Shown: positions 6,967-15,973, counted from the stretch's first letter. The stretch is 40,892 nt of DNA from SAR202 cluster bacterium (GCA_016872285.1 VGZZ01000024.1:1-40892); one strand, 5' to 3'. The notes: generated by a model not told the origin, from the sequence alone. Made by a program: numbers and translations.

Positions 6967-8664
6967 ATGAAAATGACAGGCGCGCAGATAGTCTTCGAGT
7001 CCCTCACCCGCGAGGGCGTCAACGTCATTTTCGGCATTCCAGGCGGCGCCATTCTCCCCCTCTACCAGACCCTCCCCGAATATCCCAACCTCCGACACAT
7101 CCTCACCCGCCACGAGCAGGGCGCCGCCCACGCCGCCGACGGCTACGCACGAGTCACCGGCAAGGTCGGCGTCGCCTTCGGCACCTCCGGCCCCGGCGCC
7201 ACCAACCTGGTCACCGGCATCGCCTGCGCCCAGATGGACTCCATCCCCACCGTCTTCATCACCGGCCAGGTGGGCCGCGCCGCCATCGGCAAGGACGCCT
7301 TCCAGGAGACGGACATCGCCGGCATCACCCTCCCCATCACCAAGCACAACTACCTGGTCATGAACGCCTCCGAAATCGCCTACACCATCAAAGAGGCCTT
7401 CTACCTCGCCCGCACCGGCCGCCCCGGCCCTGTCCTGGTGGACATCCCCAAGGACGTCTTCGTCGAGCAGGCTGAGTTCGAATACCCCGAGACCGTCGAC
7501 CTGCCCCACTACAACGTCCAGCCCGCCATCAAGACCGAAGCCTTGAAGCAGGCCGCGGCGCTTATCAAGGACGCCAAGCGGCCCCTCATCCTGGCAGGCC
7601 ACGGCGTCATTATCTCCCACGCCTACAACGAGCTTCGCGAGCTGGCCGAAAAGACCGGCATCCCCGTTATCACCACCCTCCTGGGCATCTCCTCCTTCCC
7701 CAGCAATCACCCCCTCTGCGTCGGCATGCCCGGTATGCACGGCATGGCCTACGCCAGCCTCGCTATCGACGAGGCCGACTTGCTTCTAGGCCTCGGTATG
7801 CGCTTCGACGACCGCGTCACCGGCGACCTCAAGACCTTCGCCCCCAACGCCAAAATCATCCACGTGGAAGTCGACCCCTCGGAAATCAACAAGAATAAGC
7901 ACGCCACCGTCCCCCTGGTCGGCGACCTCAAGACCGTCCTGCAAAAGCTCCTGCCCCACGTCCAGCCCAAAACTCACCCCGACTGGGTCAAGCGCATCGA
8001 TGTGCTGAAGAAGGAGCATCCCCCTGTTCGCTCCATCGCCGCCAACGGCATGAGGCCACAAGCCATTCTCCAAACGCTGTCTAAGGAGACCAAAGGCCAG
8101 CACGTCATTGTCACCGGCGTCGGCCAGCACCAGATGTGGGCCGCCCAGCACTCCACCTTCGTCAACCCCAACAGCTTCATCACCTCCGGCGGCCTCGGGG
8201 CCATGGGCTTCGAAGTCCCCGCCGCCATGGGCGCCCAGGTGGGCCGCCCCGACGCCACCGTCTGGTCCATCTGCGGCGACGGCGGCTTCCAGATGACCAT
8301 GTCGGAGCTGGCCACCATCGTGGAAAACAATATCCCGGTCAAGTTCGCCATCTTCAACAACGGCTTCCTGGGCATGGTGAGACAGTGGCAGGACATCTTC
8401 TACAAAAAGAGCTACGTCGCCACCAACTATACCCGCAACCCGGACTTCGTGAAGCTGGCCGAGGCCTTCGGCATGCCCGGACGCCGCGTCGCCCGACAGG
8501 AGGACGTCCTCCCCGCCATCCGGGAGGCCATGGCTCACAACGGCCCCATGCTCCTCGACTTCATGATCCCCCAGGAAGAGAACGTCTTCCCCTTCATACC
8601 CGCCGGGCAGAGCACCGCCCAGTTGATGGAAGAACCCGTGGAGGACCTGGCCCATGGCGGCTGA
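6967..8664 (+). CDS. ilvB: Acetolactate synthase, large (catalytic) subunit
   Basis: 565-residue TPP enzyme that condenses two pyruvates to acetolactate (Val/Leu) or pyruvate with 2-ketobutyrate (Ile). The N-terminal PYR domain has FGIPGGAILPLY and the catalytic Glu50 in RHEQGAAHAADGYAR. The central domain resembles the FAD-binding domain of AHAS (GMRFDDRVTGDL). The C-terminal PP domain has the metal/TPP signature beginning GDGGFQMTMSEL at about residue 437 and ending in the FNN motif. ATG 6967 follows a weak ribosome-binding site. Its 3' end overlaps ilvN by 11 nt, so the subunits are translationally coupled. Transcription is controlled by the upstream T-box. Length and motifs are complete. 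Confidence 0.98.
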   Translation: MKMTGAQIVFESLTREGVNVIFGIPGGAILPLYQTLPEYPNLRHILTRHEQGAAHAADGYARVTGKVGVAFGTSGPGATNLVTGIACAQMDSIPTVFITGQVGRAAIGKDAFQETDIAGITLPITKHNYLVMNASEIAYTIKEAFYLARTGRPGPVLVDIPKDVFVEQAEFEYPETVDLPHYNVQPAIKTEALKQAAALIKDAKRPLILAGHGVIISHAYNELRELAEKTGIPVITTLLGISSFPSNHPLCVGMPGMHGMAYASLAIDEADLLLGLGMRFDDRVTGDLKTFAPNAKIIHVEVDPSEINKNKHATVPLVGDLKTVLQKLLPHVQPKTHPDWVKRIDVLKKEHPPVRSIAANGMRPQAILQTLSKETKGQHVIVTGVGQHQMWAAQHSTFVNPNSFITSGGLGAMGFEVPAAMGAQVGRPDATVWSICGDGGFQMTMSELATIVENNIPVKFAIFNNGFLGMVRQWQDIFYKKSYVATNYTRNPDFVKLAEAFGMPGRRVARQEDVLPAIREAMAHNGPMLLDFMIPQEENVFPFIPAGQSTAQLMEEPVEDLAHGG

Positions 8665-9184
8665 ATATAAGACCATCGTTTCCCTCGTCCGAGACCGGCC
8701 CGGCGTCCTCACCCGCATCGCCAGCATGTTCCGACGGCGCAACTTCAACATCATCAGCCTCGCCGTCGGCCAGTCCGAGACCAAGGGCCTATCCCGAATG
8801 ACCTTCGTCGTTGACGGCGACGACGCTACCATCGACCAGGTCATCAAGCAGCTCCGCAAGCTCATCGACGTGGTCTCTGTGGAGCCTATAGGCGATAGGA
8901 CTATGGTCGCCCGCGAGCTGGCCCTCATCCGGGTCACCGCCACCTCGGCCACCCGCTCGGAAATCACCCAGATCGCCGAAATCTTCCGCGCCAACGTCAT
9001 CGACGTCGCCCCCGACTCCCTCATCATCGAAGTCACCGGTGACGAGGACAAGGTCCAGTCCCTCAAAAGCCTCCTGGAGTCCTTCGGCGTCCGCGAAATG
9101 ATCCGCACCGGCCGAGTCGCCATGGAGCGCGGCCTCGCCCTGGACTCCCGCCGCAACGGCAAGACCACAATTCCTCAAGCCTAA
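8654..9184 (+). CDS. ilvN: Acetolactate synthase, small (regulatory) subunit
   Basis: 176 residues, the usual length of the long-form IlvN/IlvH. An N-terminal ACT domain (YKTIVSLVRDRPGVLTRIAS, then RRNFNIISLAVGQSETKGLS) binds valine for feedback inhibition and activates the catalytic subunit. The C-terminal ALS_ss_C domain has LALIRVTATSATRSEITQIA and DSLIIEVTGDEDKVQSL. ATG 8654 lies inside the last codons of ilvB (11-nt overlap), typical of coupled subunits. A 290-nt repeat-filled gap separates it from ilvC, which is read in the same direction. Confidence 0.97.
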   Translation: MAAEYKTIVSLVRDRPGVLTRIASMFRRRNFNIISLAVGQSETKGLSRMTFVVDGDDATIDQVIKQLRKLIDVVSVEPIGDRTMVARELALIRVTATSATRSEITQIAEIFRANVIDVAPDSLIIEVTGDEDKVQSLKSLLESFGVREMIRTGRVAMERGLALDSRRNGKTTIPQA

Positions 9185-9304
9185 GTTTTGTACTAAAATG
9201 TCCCTCGGCATATTAATCTCATCCCAATACGCCAACATATCTAGAACTCGAACCACTCGGGGCAGACCCCACCTCTCAAACGGGGGGTGTGAAATGTCTC
9301 CTCA

Positions 9305-9415
9305 GGTACCCCTTCTTCTCCTATTGCAAAGGAGAAGAAGGGGTTAGGGGATGATGAGGTGATCCTATTTTTCTCTTCCCCTTCCAGCAGGAAGGGGCCA
9401 GGGGATGGTATCCCG
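9305..9415. repeat. Tandem R-D + R-E repeats inside the ilv operon
   Basis: R-D at about 9310-9360 (arms CCCTTCTTCTCC and GGAGAAGAAGGG around TATTGCAAA, then GGATGATGAGGT). R-E at about 9374-9415 (arms CCCCTTCC/GGAAGGGG, then CAGGGGATGG). They lie between ilvN and ilvC and could attenuate readthrough into ilvC or stabilise mRNA ends. The rest of the gap 9185-9474 shows no gene. Confidence 0.75.
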
Positions 9416-9420
9416 ACTAA

Positions 9421-10473
<1,053 letters not shown>

Positions 10474-10599
10474 CCGCCTAAGCTAGCTCGATTACTTGGC
10501 TGAGCACCGAGTAACGGCCTAGGATGCTGGTCAAGACGTCTTCATCTCCCGGGAGTGATATTCTTACCTCTGCTCGGCGGGGTGAACAGGCGAGGGTGT

Positions 10600-10710
10600 G
10601 GTTCTCCCCCTTAGGCCTGGAAGGCGAAGGGGGAGTTAGAGGGGGTTGTGGTGTATCATTTTCCTTGCCCTTCCTGAAAGGAAGGGGACACAGGGGATGG
10701 TGGCCCCGCT
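10600..10710. repeat. Tandem R-F + R-E repeats
   Basis: R-F at about 10601-10656 (CTCCCCCTTAGGCCTGGAAG, then GCGAAGGGGGAG and the GGGGGTTGTGGTGTAT tail) and an R-E variant at 10665-10705. The 268-nt gap 10474-10741 otherwise contains only a -10-like TAAAAT at 10729-10734, 7 nt before the next ATG. Confidence 0.75.
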
Positions 10711-10741
10711 TAAATTAACGCCACATGCTAAAATAACGCCC

Positions 10742-11362
10742 ATGAACACCACCCCCATACCCGTCATCGTCTGGTACGATTACATCTGACCCTGGTGCTA
10801 CGTCGGCCTGGAACGGCTCGACAAGCTAGCCCTAGAATACAACATCTCCATCACCGGCCGCGCCTTCTTTCTCCGACCCGACATCCCCGAAGAAGGCCGC
10901 GTCCGCGACCCGCGACCCGGTGAGGAGGACGGCCAGCTCGCCGAGCCCCTCCGCACCTACGCCCAGCAAGCTGGCCTCGTCATGCGGCGGCCCAGCCTCA
11001 CCCCCTACACCATGTACTCCCAGGAAGCCACCCAGTACGCCCAGGAACACGGCAAGTTCAACGAATTCCATCACGCCGCCTACAAGGCCCTCTGGACCGA
11101 CGGCAAAAATCTCGCCGATTTCCAGATCCTTAAGGAAATCACCGAATCCTGCGGCCTCGACTGGCCTGAGCTAGAGCAACGCCTTAAGTCCGGCCACTAC
11201 CGAGGCATCATCCAGGCCCAACACCAGGAAGCCCTGGACCTCGGCGTCCACGCCATCCCCAGCTTCCTCATCGGCAAGTACGTCTTCTCCGGCGCCCACC
11301 CCTACGACTTCTTCAAACGCGTCACAGAAAAAGTCCTGGCGGAGCAGCAGGTCAGTCAGTAA
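10742..11362 (+). CDS. DsbA/FrnE-family thiol oxidoreductase, probable selenoprotein (UPWC active site)
   Basis: ATG 10742 opens a 207-codon frame to TAA 11360-11362, broken only by TGA at 10787-10789 (codon 16). Translation reads VIVWYDYI-U-PWCYVGLERL. In DsbA-like FrnE/2-hydroxychromene-2-carboxylate isomerase-type proteins this position is the first Cys of C-P-W-C, so TGA as selenocysteine gives a U-P-W-C redox centre. The rest is an uninterrupted thioredoxin fold with helical insert: GRAFFLRPDIPEEGR, MYSQEATQYAQEHGKFNEF, and the C-terminal GVHAIPSFLIGKYVFSGAHP with the conserved cis-Pro (IPS). A SECIS-like hairpin lies 12-33 nt after the TGA. There is no signal peptide, so it is cytoplasmic. 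No Shine-Dalgarno; a TAAAAT box ends 7 nt upstream, so it may be leaderless. The alternative is a pseudogene from one Cys-to-stop change. The conventional start at 10982 would lack the active site. Sec machinery is not in the window. Confidence 0.8.
10802..10822 (+). other. Candidate bacterial SECIS hairpin
   Basis: GUCG(10802-10805)-GCC(10806-10808) pairs with GGC(10815-10817)-[bulged U 10818]-CGAC(10819-10822). The apical loop UGGAAC (10809-10814) starts 20 nt after the UGA. Spacing, a G in the first two loop bases and a bulged U fit general bacterial SECIS rules (the bulge is on the 3' side here). It is embedded in coding sequence, as in bacteria. Confidence 0.55.
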
Positions 11363-11470
11363 AGAGTACGCCCAACCCTTTTCACATGGGCCCAGGGGCT
11401 ATCATCGGTGAGGTCAACCCCCCCTTGTCGCTCGTAAGCCACTTTTCGACGCCGAGGGGCCGCCTCTTAT

Positions 11471-11665
11471 CTCCTCTGGTACTCCCCCTTCGGCCTGGAA
11501 GAGCCTGTCCCGAGTATCCCTCGAGGGACGAAGGGGGAGCTAGACGCTGTCCTGAGTATGTCGAAGGAGGGGGTTCTGGTGTCTTTTTTCTCTTCCCCTT
11601 CCAGCAGGCTGTACTCAGTCCCGATGCAGTCGGGAAAGGGGCCAGGGGATGGTATTCTGATTAAA
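11471..11665. repeat. Composite R-F + R-E array carrying three separate hairpin insertions
   Basis: R-F begins near 11471. Compared with the intact copy at 16063-16125 it has extra units at 11502-11528 and 11545-11568. The following R-E (about 11594-11660) has an extra unit at 11609-11635 placed exactly between CCAGCAGG and AAGGGGCC. Each insert has a related frame (CTGTCC.GAGTA...TCGA.GGA type). The gap 11363-11728 has no gene. Confidence 0.75.
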
Positions 11666-11728
11666 GACATGGATCGAGTCAATCAGCCGCGCTTGGATTG
11701 ATTAGGGCGCCCGTCCCACGGCGACCCC

Positions 11729-12655
11729 CTAAGAAAACATCCGCCTCATCCACCGGCTCGCCGCCAGCTCCACCCTCGTCCTCGGCGACATGTGGCTGGT
11801 CACAAATTCCGCCATCCCTTCGCCCCCAAAAAACCAGCTGGTCCGCCACTTCTTCAACTCCGACAGCCCCAGCGGCCTGCCCTCCCCATCAACAAACCCC
11901 TCGAAGGGCCTCCACCCTCGCCCATCCCTCCCCGACCTGAACCGCACCACACCTCCCGCCTCCCGCACCAGCACAATCCCGCCCGACACATCCCACACCC
12001 ACGGACTGCTGTATACCGCGTACTGCACCACGCCGCTGGCCGTCATCGCCACCTCGTACGCCACGCTTCCCGGGCTTCGCAGTTCCCCCACCTTCCCCTT
12101 GTACCCCTTCTTCATCCTGAAGTGCTGCGCGAAGGCGCGAGGGAACACCGTTATCCGACCCTTCTCTGGGCTCGACGACGTCACCACGCTAATCGGCTCC
12201 TCGTCCCTGAAGGCGCCGCCGCCCGTCCGTGCGTGGTACACGCACCCCTGCGCGCTGGTGGCCGACGGCAGGAAAATGCACCCCACCGCAGGCCGCCCCC
12301 GGTACAGCACCCCCACTGACACCGCGAAAATCGGCAGCCCGTTCAGAAAATTCACCGTGCCGTCCAGCGGGTCGATGACCCACACATAGTCGGACTGCTT
12401 CGCCTCCACCTGCGACCCTTCTTCCGCCAGTATCGCGTGGTCCGGGTACGCCTTGAGGATCGCCTCTTTTAAGAACGACTCGCTGTGCTTGTCGGCGTCG
12501 GTGACCGGGTTGGTGCCGTCCTTGGACTTGTACTGAATATCCAGCGGCTTCTGAAAATGCTCTAAAAGGATCGCCCCCGCCTTCCGCGTTATCCCCATAG
12601 CGAAGGACTCGATGTCCTTCAATTGCTGGTCGTTGGTCTGCAAAATCAGTGTCAT
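11729..12655 (-). CDS. Inositol monophosphatase family protein
   Basis: 308-residue Mg-dependent phosphomonoesterase (IMPase/FIG superfamily). First metal site: EEGS after KAYPDHAILA. Core motif WVIDPLDGTVNFLNGLPIFA carries the DxxDGT metal-binding aspartates. The C-terminal motif VWDVSGGIVLVREAGGVV matches WDxxxG...EAGG. ATG 12655 starts MTLILQTNDQQLKDIE; the 24 residues upstream in the same frame are hydrophobic and unlike the family, and AGGACTTTT provides a weak ribosome-binding site for 12655. Substrate may be inositol-1-phosphate, a related sugar phosphate or PAP; sequence does not decide. It lies convergent to the selenoprotein gene, separated by a repeat array. The last 35 residues (SHMSPRTRVELAASRWMRRM) look family-atypical. 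Confidence 0.88.
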   Translation of the reverse strand: MTLILQTNDQQLKDIESFAMGITRKAGAILLEHFQKPLDIQYKSKDGTNPVTDADKHSESFLKEAILKAYPDHAILAEEGSQVEAKQSDYVWVIDPLDGTVNFLNGLPIFAVSVGVLYRGRPAVGCIFLPSATSAQGCVYHARTGGGAFRDEEPISVVTSSSPEKGRITVFPRAFAQHFRMKKGYKGKVGELRSPGSVAYEVAMTASGVVQYAVYSSPWVWDVSGGIVLVREAGGVVRFRSGRDGRGWRPFEGFVDGEGRPLGLSELKKWRTSWFFGGEGMAEFVTSHMSPRTRVELAASRWMRRMFS

Positions 12656-12763
12656 AAAAGTCCTAAACCAAATGTAGCACCCACACACTAATGTGAGCAA
12701 CCAATCCAAATACCTACTCAAACACAATCAAAGGATCGTGGTATATAAAAACGAAAACAAATT

Positions 12764-12985
12764 GTCATTCTGAGACGCAGTCGAAGAATCTAATCGCCGT
12801 GTCCGCTGCCACACTTTATTTTGGTAGCCGCAAGTCCAATCCACTCCTCCCTTCCCTGCTTCCTGCGGTCTAACGCCTTAATCCATATGGAATGAGACCC
12901 CGATAGGATCGGGAGGGAAGGATAAAGGTGGATAAAGGTATGGAGTGCCATCCAATCTAGTCCTCTCCCCTTGAAGGGGAGAGTT
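12764..12985. repeat. R-A, split hairpin unit and R-C-like repeat
   Basis: R-A at 12764-12815 (GTCATTCTGAGACGCAGTCG, then AAGAATCT). At 12845-12920 a CTCCCTTCC...GGGAGGGAAGG hairpin holds a unit CGCCTTAATCC...CCCGATAGGATCGGGA, like the inserts at 3066 and 26519. A simple CTCTCCCCTT/AAGGGGAGAG hairpin is at 12961-12980. No gene in 12656-13030; no promoter is obvious. Confidence 0.65.
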
Positions 12986-13030
12986 AGGGGGTCGGGGAAG
13001 GGCTGGGTGGGCGTTCTAGTCACTGCCCTC

Positions 13031-13885
13031 CTATCCCACCTTCGGCCACCCCAAGTTCGTCAGTATCTTCGTAATCGAATAGCTCCGATTCAGCGCGTAA
13101 AAATGTATCCCCTCCACCCCCTGGGACACCAGGTCCTCCACCTGCCGCGTCGCATACTCAATCCCAAACTCCCGCGCCGCGTTATCGTCGTCGACGTACT
13201 TCTCCAACCGCGCGTTCAACCCCTCCGGTATGCTCGTCCCGCACAGCGCCGTGAACCGCCGTATCTGCGACGTGCTTAGAATCGGCAGCACTCCCGCCAG
13301 CACCGGCGCCCCTATCCCCTTCTTCCTAAACCTCTCCACCATGTTGTAAAAATAGCTGTTGTCATAGAAAAGCTGCGTTATCAAAAAGTCCGCGCCAAGG
13401 TCCACCTTTCGCTTGATATGCTCCAGGTCCCTGTCCCAACTCTCCGACTCCAAATGCGCCTCCGGATAGCACGCCGCCGCGATGCCAAACGGAAAGTTGC
13501 TCTTGATATGCTCAATCAGCTCGCTAGCGTGGCTGTAACCCCCCTCCACTGGCACAAACGTCGCCTGCCCGCGAGGCGGGTCCCCCCGCAGCGCGATGAC
13601 GTTCTTTATCCCCGCCTCCTCGTAGCGCACCAGGACGTTGTGCACCTCCTCCCGCGTCTGCCCCACGCACGTCAGGTGCGCCATGGCCACCAGCTTCATC
13701 TCCCGCGCCACCTTCACCACTATCTCCTCTGTGAGAGCGCGGGTGGTCCCTCCAGCCCCATAAGTAACAGATACAAAGTCCGGCCCAAACGACTTCAACC
13801 CATCGACAGCCTTGAATACCGACGGCACGCCTTCCACCGCCTTCGGCGGATAAAACTCAAAAGACAGCGTCCGTTTCTTTCTCAG
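13031..13885 (-). CDS. metF: 5,10-methylenetetrahydrofolate reductase
   Basis: FAD-dependent TIM-barrel enzyme reducing methylene-THF to methyl-THF for methionine synthesis. Motifs: SFEFYPPKA (catalytic Glu of the FEFFPP motif), DFVSVTYGAGGTTR, ALRGDPPRG, and AACYPEAHLES, with LGADFLITQLFYDN in the middle. The first conventional start, GTG 13837, would remove SFEFYPPK with its catalytic Glu. The frame continues upstream to TAA at 13916-13918 without ATG, GTG or TTG. CTG 13885 is chosen because AGGGAG lies just upstream; GTA 13903 (then KIRETLRKK, aligning with the usual MKIRE) is the position where homologues start. So either a rare start codon or a damaged/misread ATG. No metE/metH nearby. 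Confidence 0.85.
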   Translation of the reverse strand: MRKKRTLSFEFYPPKAVEGVPSVFKAVDGLKSFGPDFVSVTYGAGGTTRALTEEIVVKVAREMKLVAMAHLTCVGQTREEVHNVLVRYEEAGIKNVIALRGDPPRGQATFVPVEGGYSHASELIEHIKSNFPFGIAAACYPEAHLESESWDRDLEHIKRKVDLGADFLITQLFYDNSYFYNMVERFRKKGIGAPVLAGVLPILSTSQIRRFTALCGTSIPEGLNARLEKYVDDDNAAREFGIEYATRQVEDLVSQGVEGIHFYALNRSYSITKILTNLGWPKVG

Positions 13886-13980
13886 CGTCTCCCTAATTTT
13901 TACCTGCGGTACGATTTAAGGCCTCCAAAATCACCCTGGATATGCCACACGCAACCGAGGATTCCTCCCATTTCCTTTTA

Positions 13981-14035
13981 TTTCCTCTCCCTTGATGGGA
14001 GAGGATTAAGGTGAGGGTGAAACCCTAGCTCAACG
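13981..14035. repeat. R-C repeat
   Basis: Intact copy: CTCTCCCTTGATGGGAGAGG then ATTAAGGTGAGGGTGAAACC. It lies upstream of metF and ggt, which are divergent. The remaining part of 13919-14369 holds a 9-bp inverted repeat at 14260-14279 (CCGCACCGT/ACGGTGCGG, 2-nt loop) and a C-run tract at 14294-14328. Confidence 0.8.
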
Positions 14036-14293
14036 TTCCGTCCGTCAGGCGAGACTACTTACCACTAGCCTCCCTTTCCTCTCCTTGCTTCTTACGAGAA
14101 AGAGTCGGAAAGAAAGCCTAGCCTTCCCAGTCTGTTCGACCCTGTGCGTATTGTAACATCCGTCTCACACCAATCCTGGCATCTCAACATCCGTTGCTTA
14201 ATAATTCTCCATTTCCCAGCTACCTAACTCTGCGCCACAAGGCCACCAACAAGCCTATGCCGCACCGTTCACGGTGCGGTAGGGAAACCACAA

Positions 14294-14340
14294 CCCCCTC
14301 CCTCCCTCCCTTTCCCCCGCTCCCACCCCTGTGGCATAAT
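14294..14340. other. C-run tract (minus-strand G-quadruplex potential) and -10-like box before ggt
   Basis: Runs of three to five C separated by one to five bases (14294-14328) give more than four G-runs on the minus strand. CATAAT at 14335-14340 may be the -10 element of the ggt promoter, 29 nt before its ATG; no good -35 is visible because the tract occupies that place. Confidence 0.45.
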
Positions 14341-14369
14341 CGCCCCACCAACCACCACAGAGGTCAGCC

Positions 14370-15965
14370 ATGCAATTCAACTCCCGCCGTTCCCCCGTCC
14401 TGGCCAGAAACGGCATCGTCTCCACCAGCCAGCCCCTGGCCGCCATGGCCGGCCTCCGCATCCTCATGAACGGCGGCAACGCTGTCGACGCCGCCGTGGC
14501 CGCCGCCGCCGCCCTCAACGTCGTCGAGCCCATGTCCACCGGCATCGGCGGCGACCTCTTCGCCCTCCTCTGGAGCGCCAAAGACAAAAAGGTCACCGCC
14601 CTCAACGCCTCCGGCCGCGCCCCCGCCGCCGCCAATATAGACGAGCTCCGCAAGAAGGGCTGGACCTCCATTCCCGCTACCTCCCCCTACGGCGTCACCG
14701 TTCCCGGCGCCGTCGACGGCTGGCACACCCTCGTCACCCAGAAAGGCTCCATGCCCCTCGCCGATGTCCTCGCTCCCGCTATCGAGTACGCCGAAAAGGG
14801 CTACCCCGTCTCCCCTATCATCGCCCAGGGCTGGGCCGACGGCTTCCCCAAGCTGGCCGCCCACGCCTCCGGCTCCGAGCTTATGTACAAGGGCCAGCCC
14901 CCCCGCACCGGCCAGGTCATGAAATTGCCCGAGCTGGCAAAATCCCTCCGCCTCATCGCCGAGGGTGGCCGCGACGCTTTCTACAAAGGCCCCATCGCCC
15001 AGAAAATCTCTTCCTACATCCAGGAAAAGGGCGGCTGGCTCACCCCCAAAGATTTCGCCGACAACCGCCCAGACTGGGACCAGCCTATCACCGCCGACTA
15101 CCGAGGCGTCACCGTCTGGGAGTGCCCTCCCAACGGCCAGGGCCTCAACGCCCTCATGGCCCTCAACATAGCTGAGGGTTTCGACATCGCGTCCATGGGC
15201 CACCAGTCCGCCGCGACCTACCATCACCTCATCGAGTCCATGCGCGTCGCCTACTCCAACGGTCTCCGCTACATCGCCGACCCCCGCAAGACCAAAGTCC
15301 CCCTCAAGACCCTCCTCTCCAGGGAGTACGCGACCACCCGACGCGCCTTCATCTCCCCCCACAAGGCCATCGACCGCATCGCCTACGACCCCAACATCCG
15401 CGACTCCGACACCATCTACTGCACCGCCGTCGACGGCCACGGCAACGCCTGCTCCCTCATCAACAGCCTCTACCAGGGCTTCGGCACCGGCCTCGTCGCC
15501 CCCACCACCGGCATCGCCCTTCAGAATCGGGGCATCTCCTTCGCCCTCGACGCCTCCCATCCCAATTCCCTGGCCCCCGGCAAACGCCCCTTCCACACCA
15601 TCATCCCCGGCATGGCCACCCGCGGCGGCGACCTCTGGCTATCCTTCGGCGTCATGGGCGGCTTCCAGCAGGCCCAGGGCCACCTCCAGGTCATAGTCAA
15701 TATGGTCGACTTCGGCCTCGACCCCCAATCCGCCCTGGACTCCCGCCGCTTCAACGTCAACAACGACGGCTCCACCTCCCTGGAGCAGGACGTGTCGTCC
15801 GATGTCATCGACGCCCTCCGCCGCATGGGCCACCGCATCACCGACTACAGCGGCGCCGACGACGTCTTCTACGGCGGCGGCCAGATCATCGCCCGCGACC
15901 CCAACACCGGCGTCCTCACCGCCGGCTCCGACCCCCGCAAAGACGGCTGCGCCCTCGGCTGGTAA
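14370..15965 (+). CDS. ggt: Gamma-glutamyltranspeptidase family Ntn hydrolase
   Basis: 531 residues. The family autocleaves before a Thr and transfers or hydrolyses gamma-glutamyl groups (glutathione, or polyglutamate/acylated peptides in relatives). N-terminal signature: LAMAGLRILMNGGNAVDAAV type segment followed by VVEPMSTGIGGDLFALLW. The predicted nucleophile is Thr348 in SDTIYCTAVDGHGNA, aligned with the TTHxSVVD motif. FHTIIPGMATRGGDLWLSFG and GGFQQAQGHLQVIVNMVDFG follow in the small subunit. No signal peptide is seen (MQFNSRRSPVLARNG), unlike periplasmic enterobacterial GGT, so it is probably cytoplasmic, as in many environmental GGT-like proteins. ATG 14370 with AGAGG upstream. Confidence 0.92.
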   Translation: MQFNSRRSPVLARNGIVSTSQPLAAMAGLRILMNGGNAVDAAVAAAAALNVVEPMSTGIGGDLFALLWSAKDKKVTALNASGRAPAAANIDELRKKGWTSIPATSPYGVTVPGAVDGWHTLVTQKGSMPLADVLAPAIEYAEKGYPVSPIIAQGWADGFPKLAAHASGSELMYKGQPPRTGQVMKLPELAKSLRLIAEGGRDAFYKGPIAQKISSYIQEKGGWLTPKDFADNRPDWDQPITADYRGVTVWECPPNGQGLNALMALNIAEGFDIASMGHQSAATYHHLIESMRVAYSNGLRYIADPRKTKVPLKTLLSREYATTRRAFISPHKAIDRIAYDPNIRDSDTIYCTAVDGHGNACSLINSLYQGFGTGLVAPTTGIALQNRGISFALDASHPNSLAPGKRPFHTIIPGMATRGGDLWLSFGVMGGFQQAQGHLQVIVNMVDFGLDPQSALDSRRFNVNNDGSTSLEQDVSSDVIDALRRMGHRITDYSGADDVFYGGGQIIARDPNTGVLTAGSDPRKDGCALGW

Positions 15966-15973
15966 TGCCTACA

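Noticed and set aside
7786-9168. Long antisense ORF (460 codons) opposite ilvB/ilvN
   Set aside because: Arises from C-ending codon bias of the real genes; translation is low-complexity and matches no family.
10787-10789. TGA as a simple nonsense mutation/pseudogene
   Set aside because: Not fully excluded, but the exact replacement of the active-site Cys, otherwise intact frame and the downstream hairpin favour selenocysteine; kept as the alternative.
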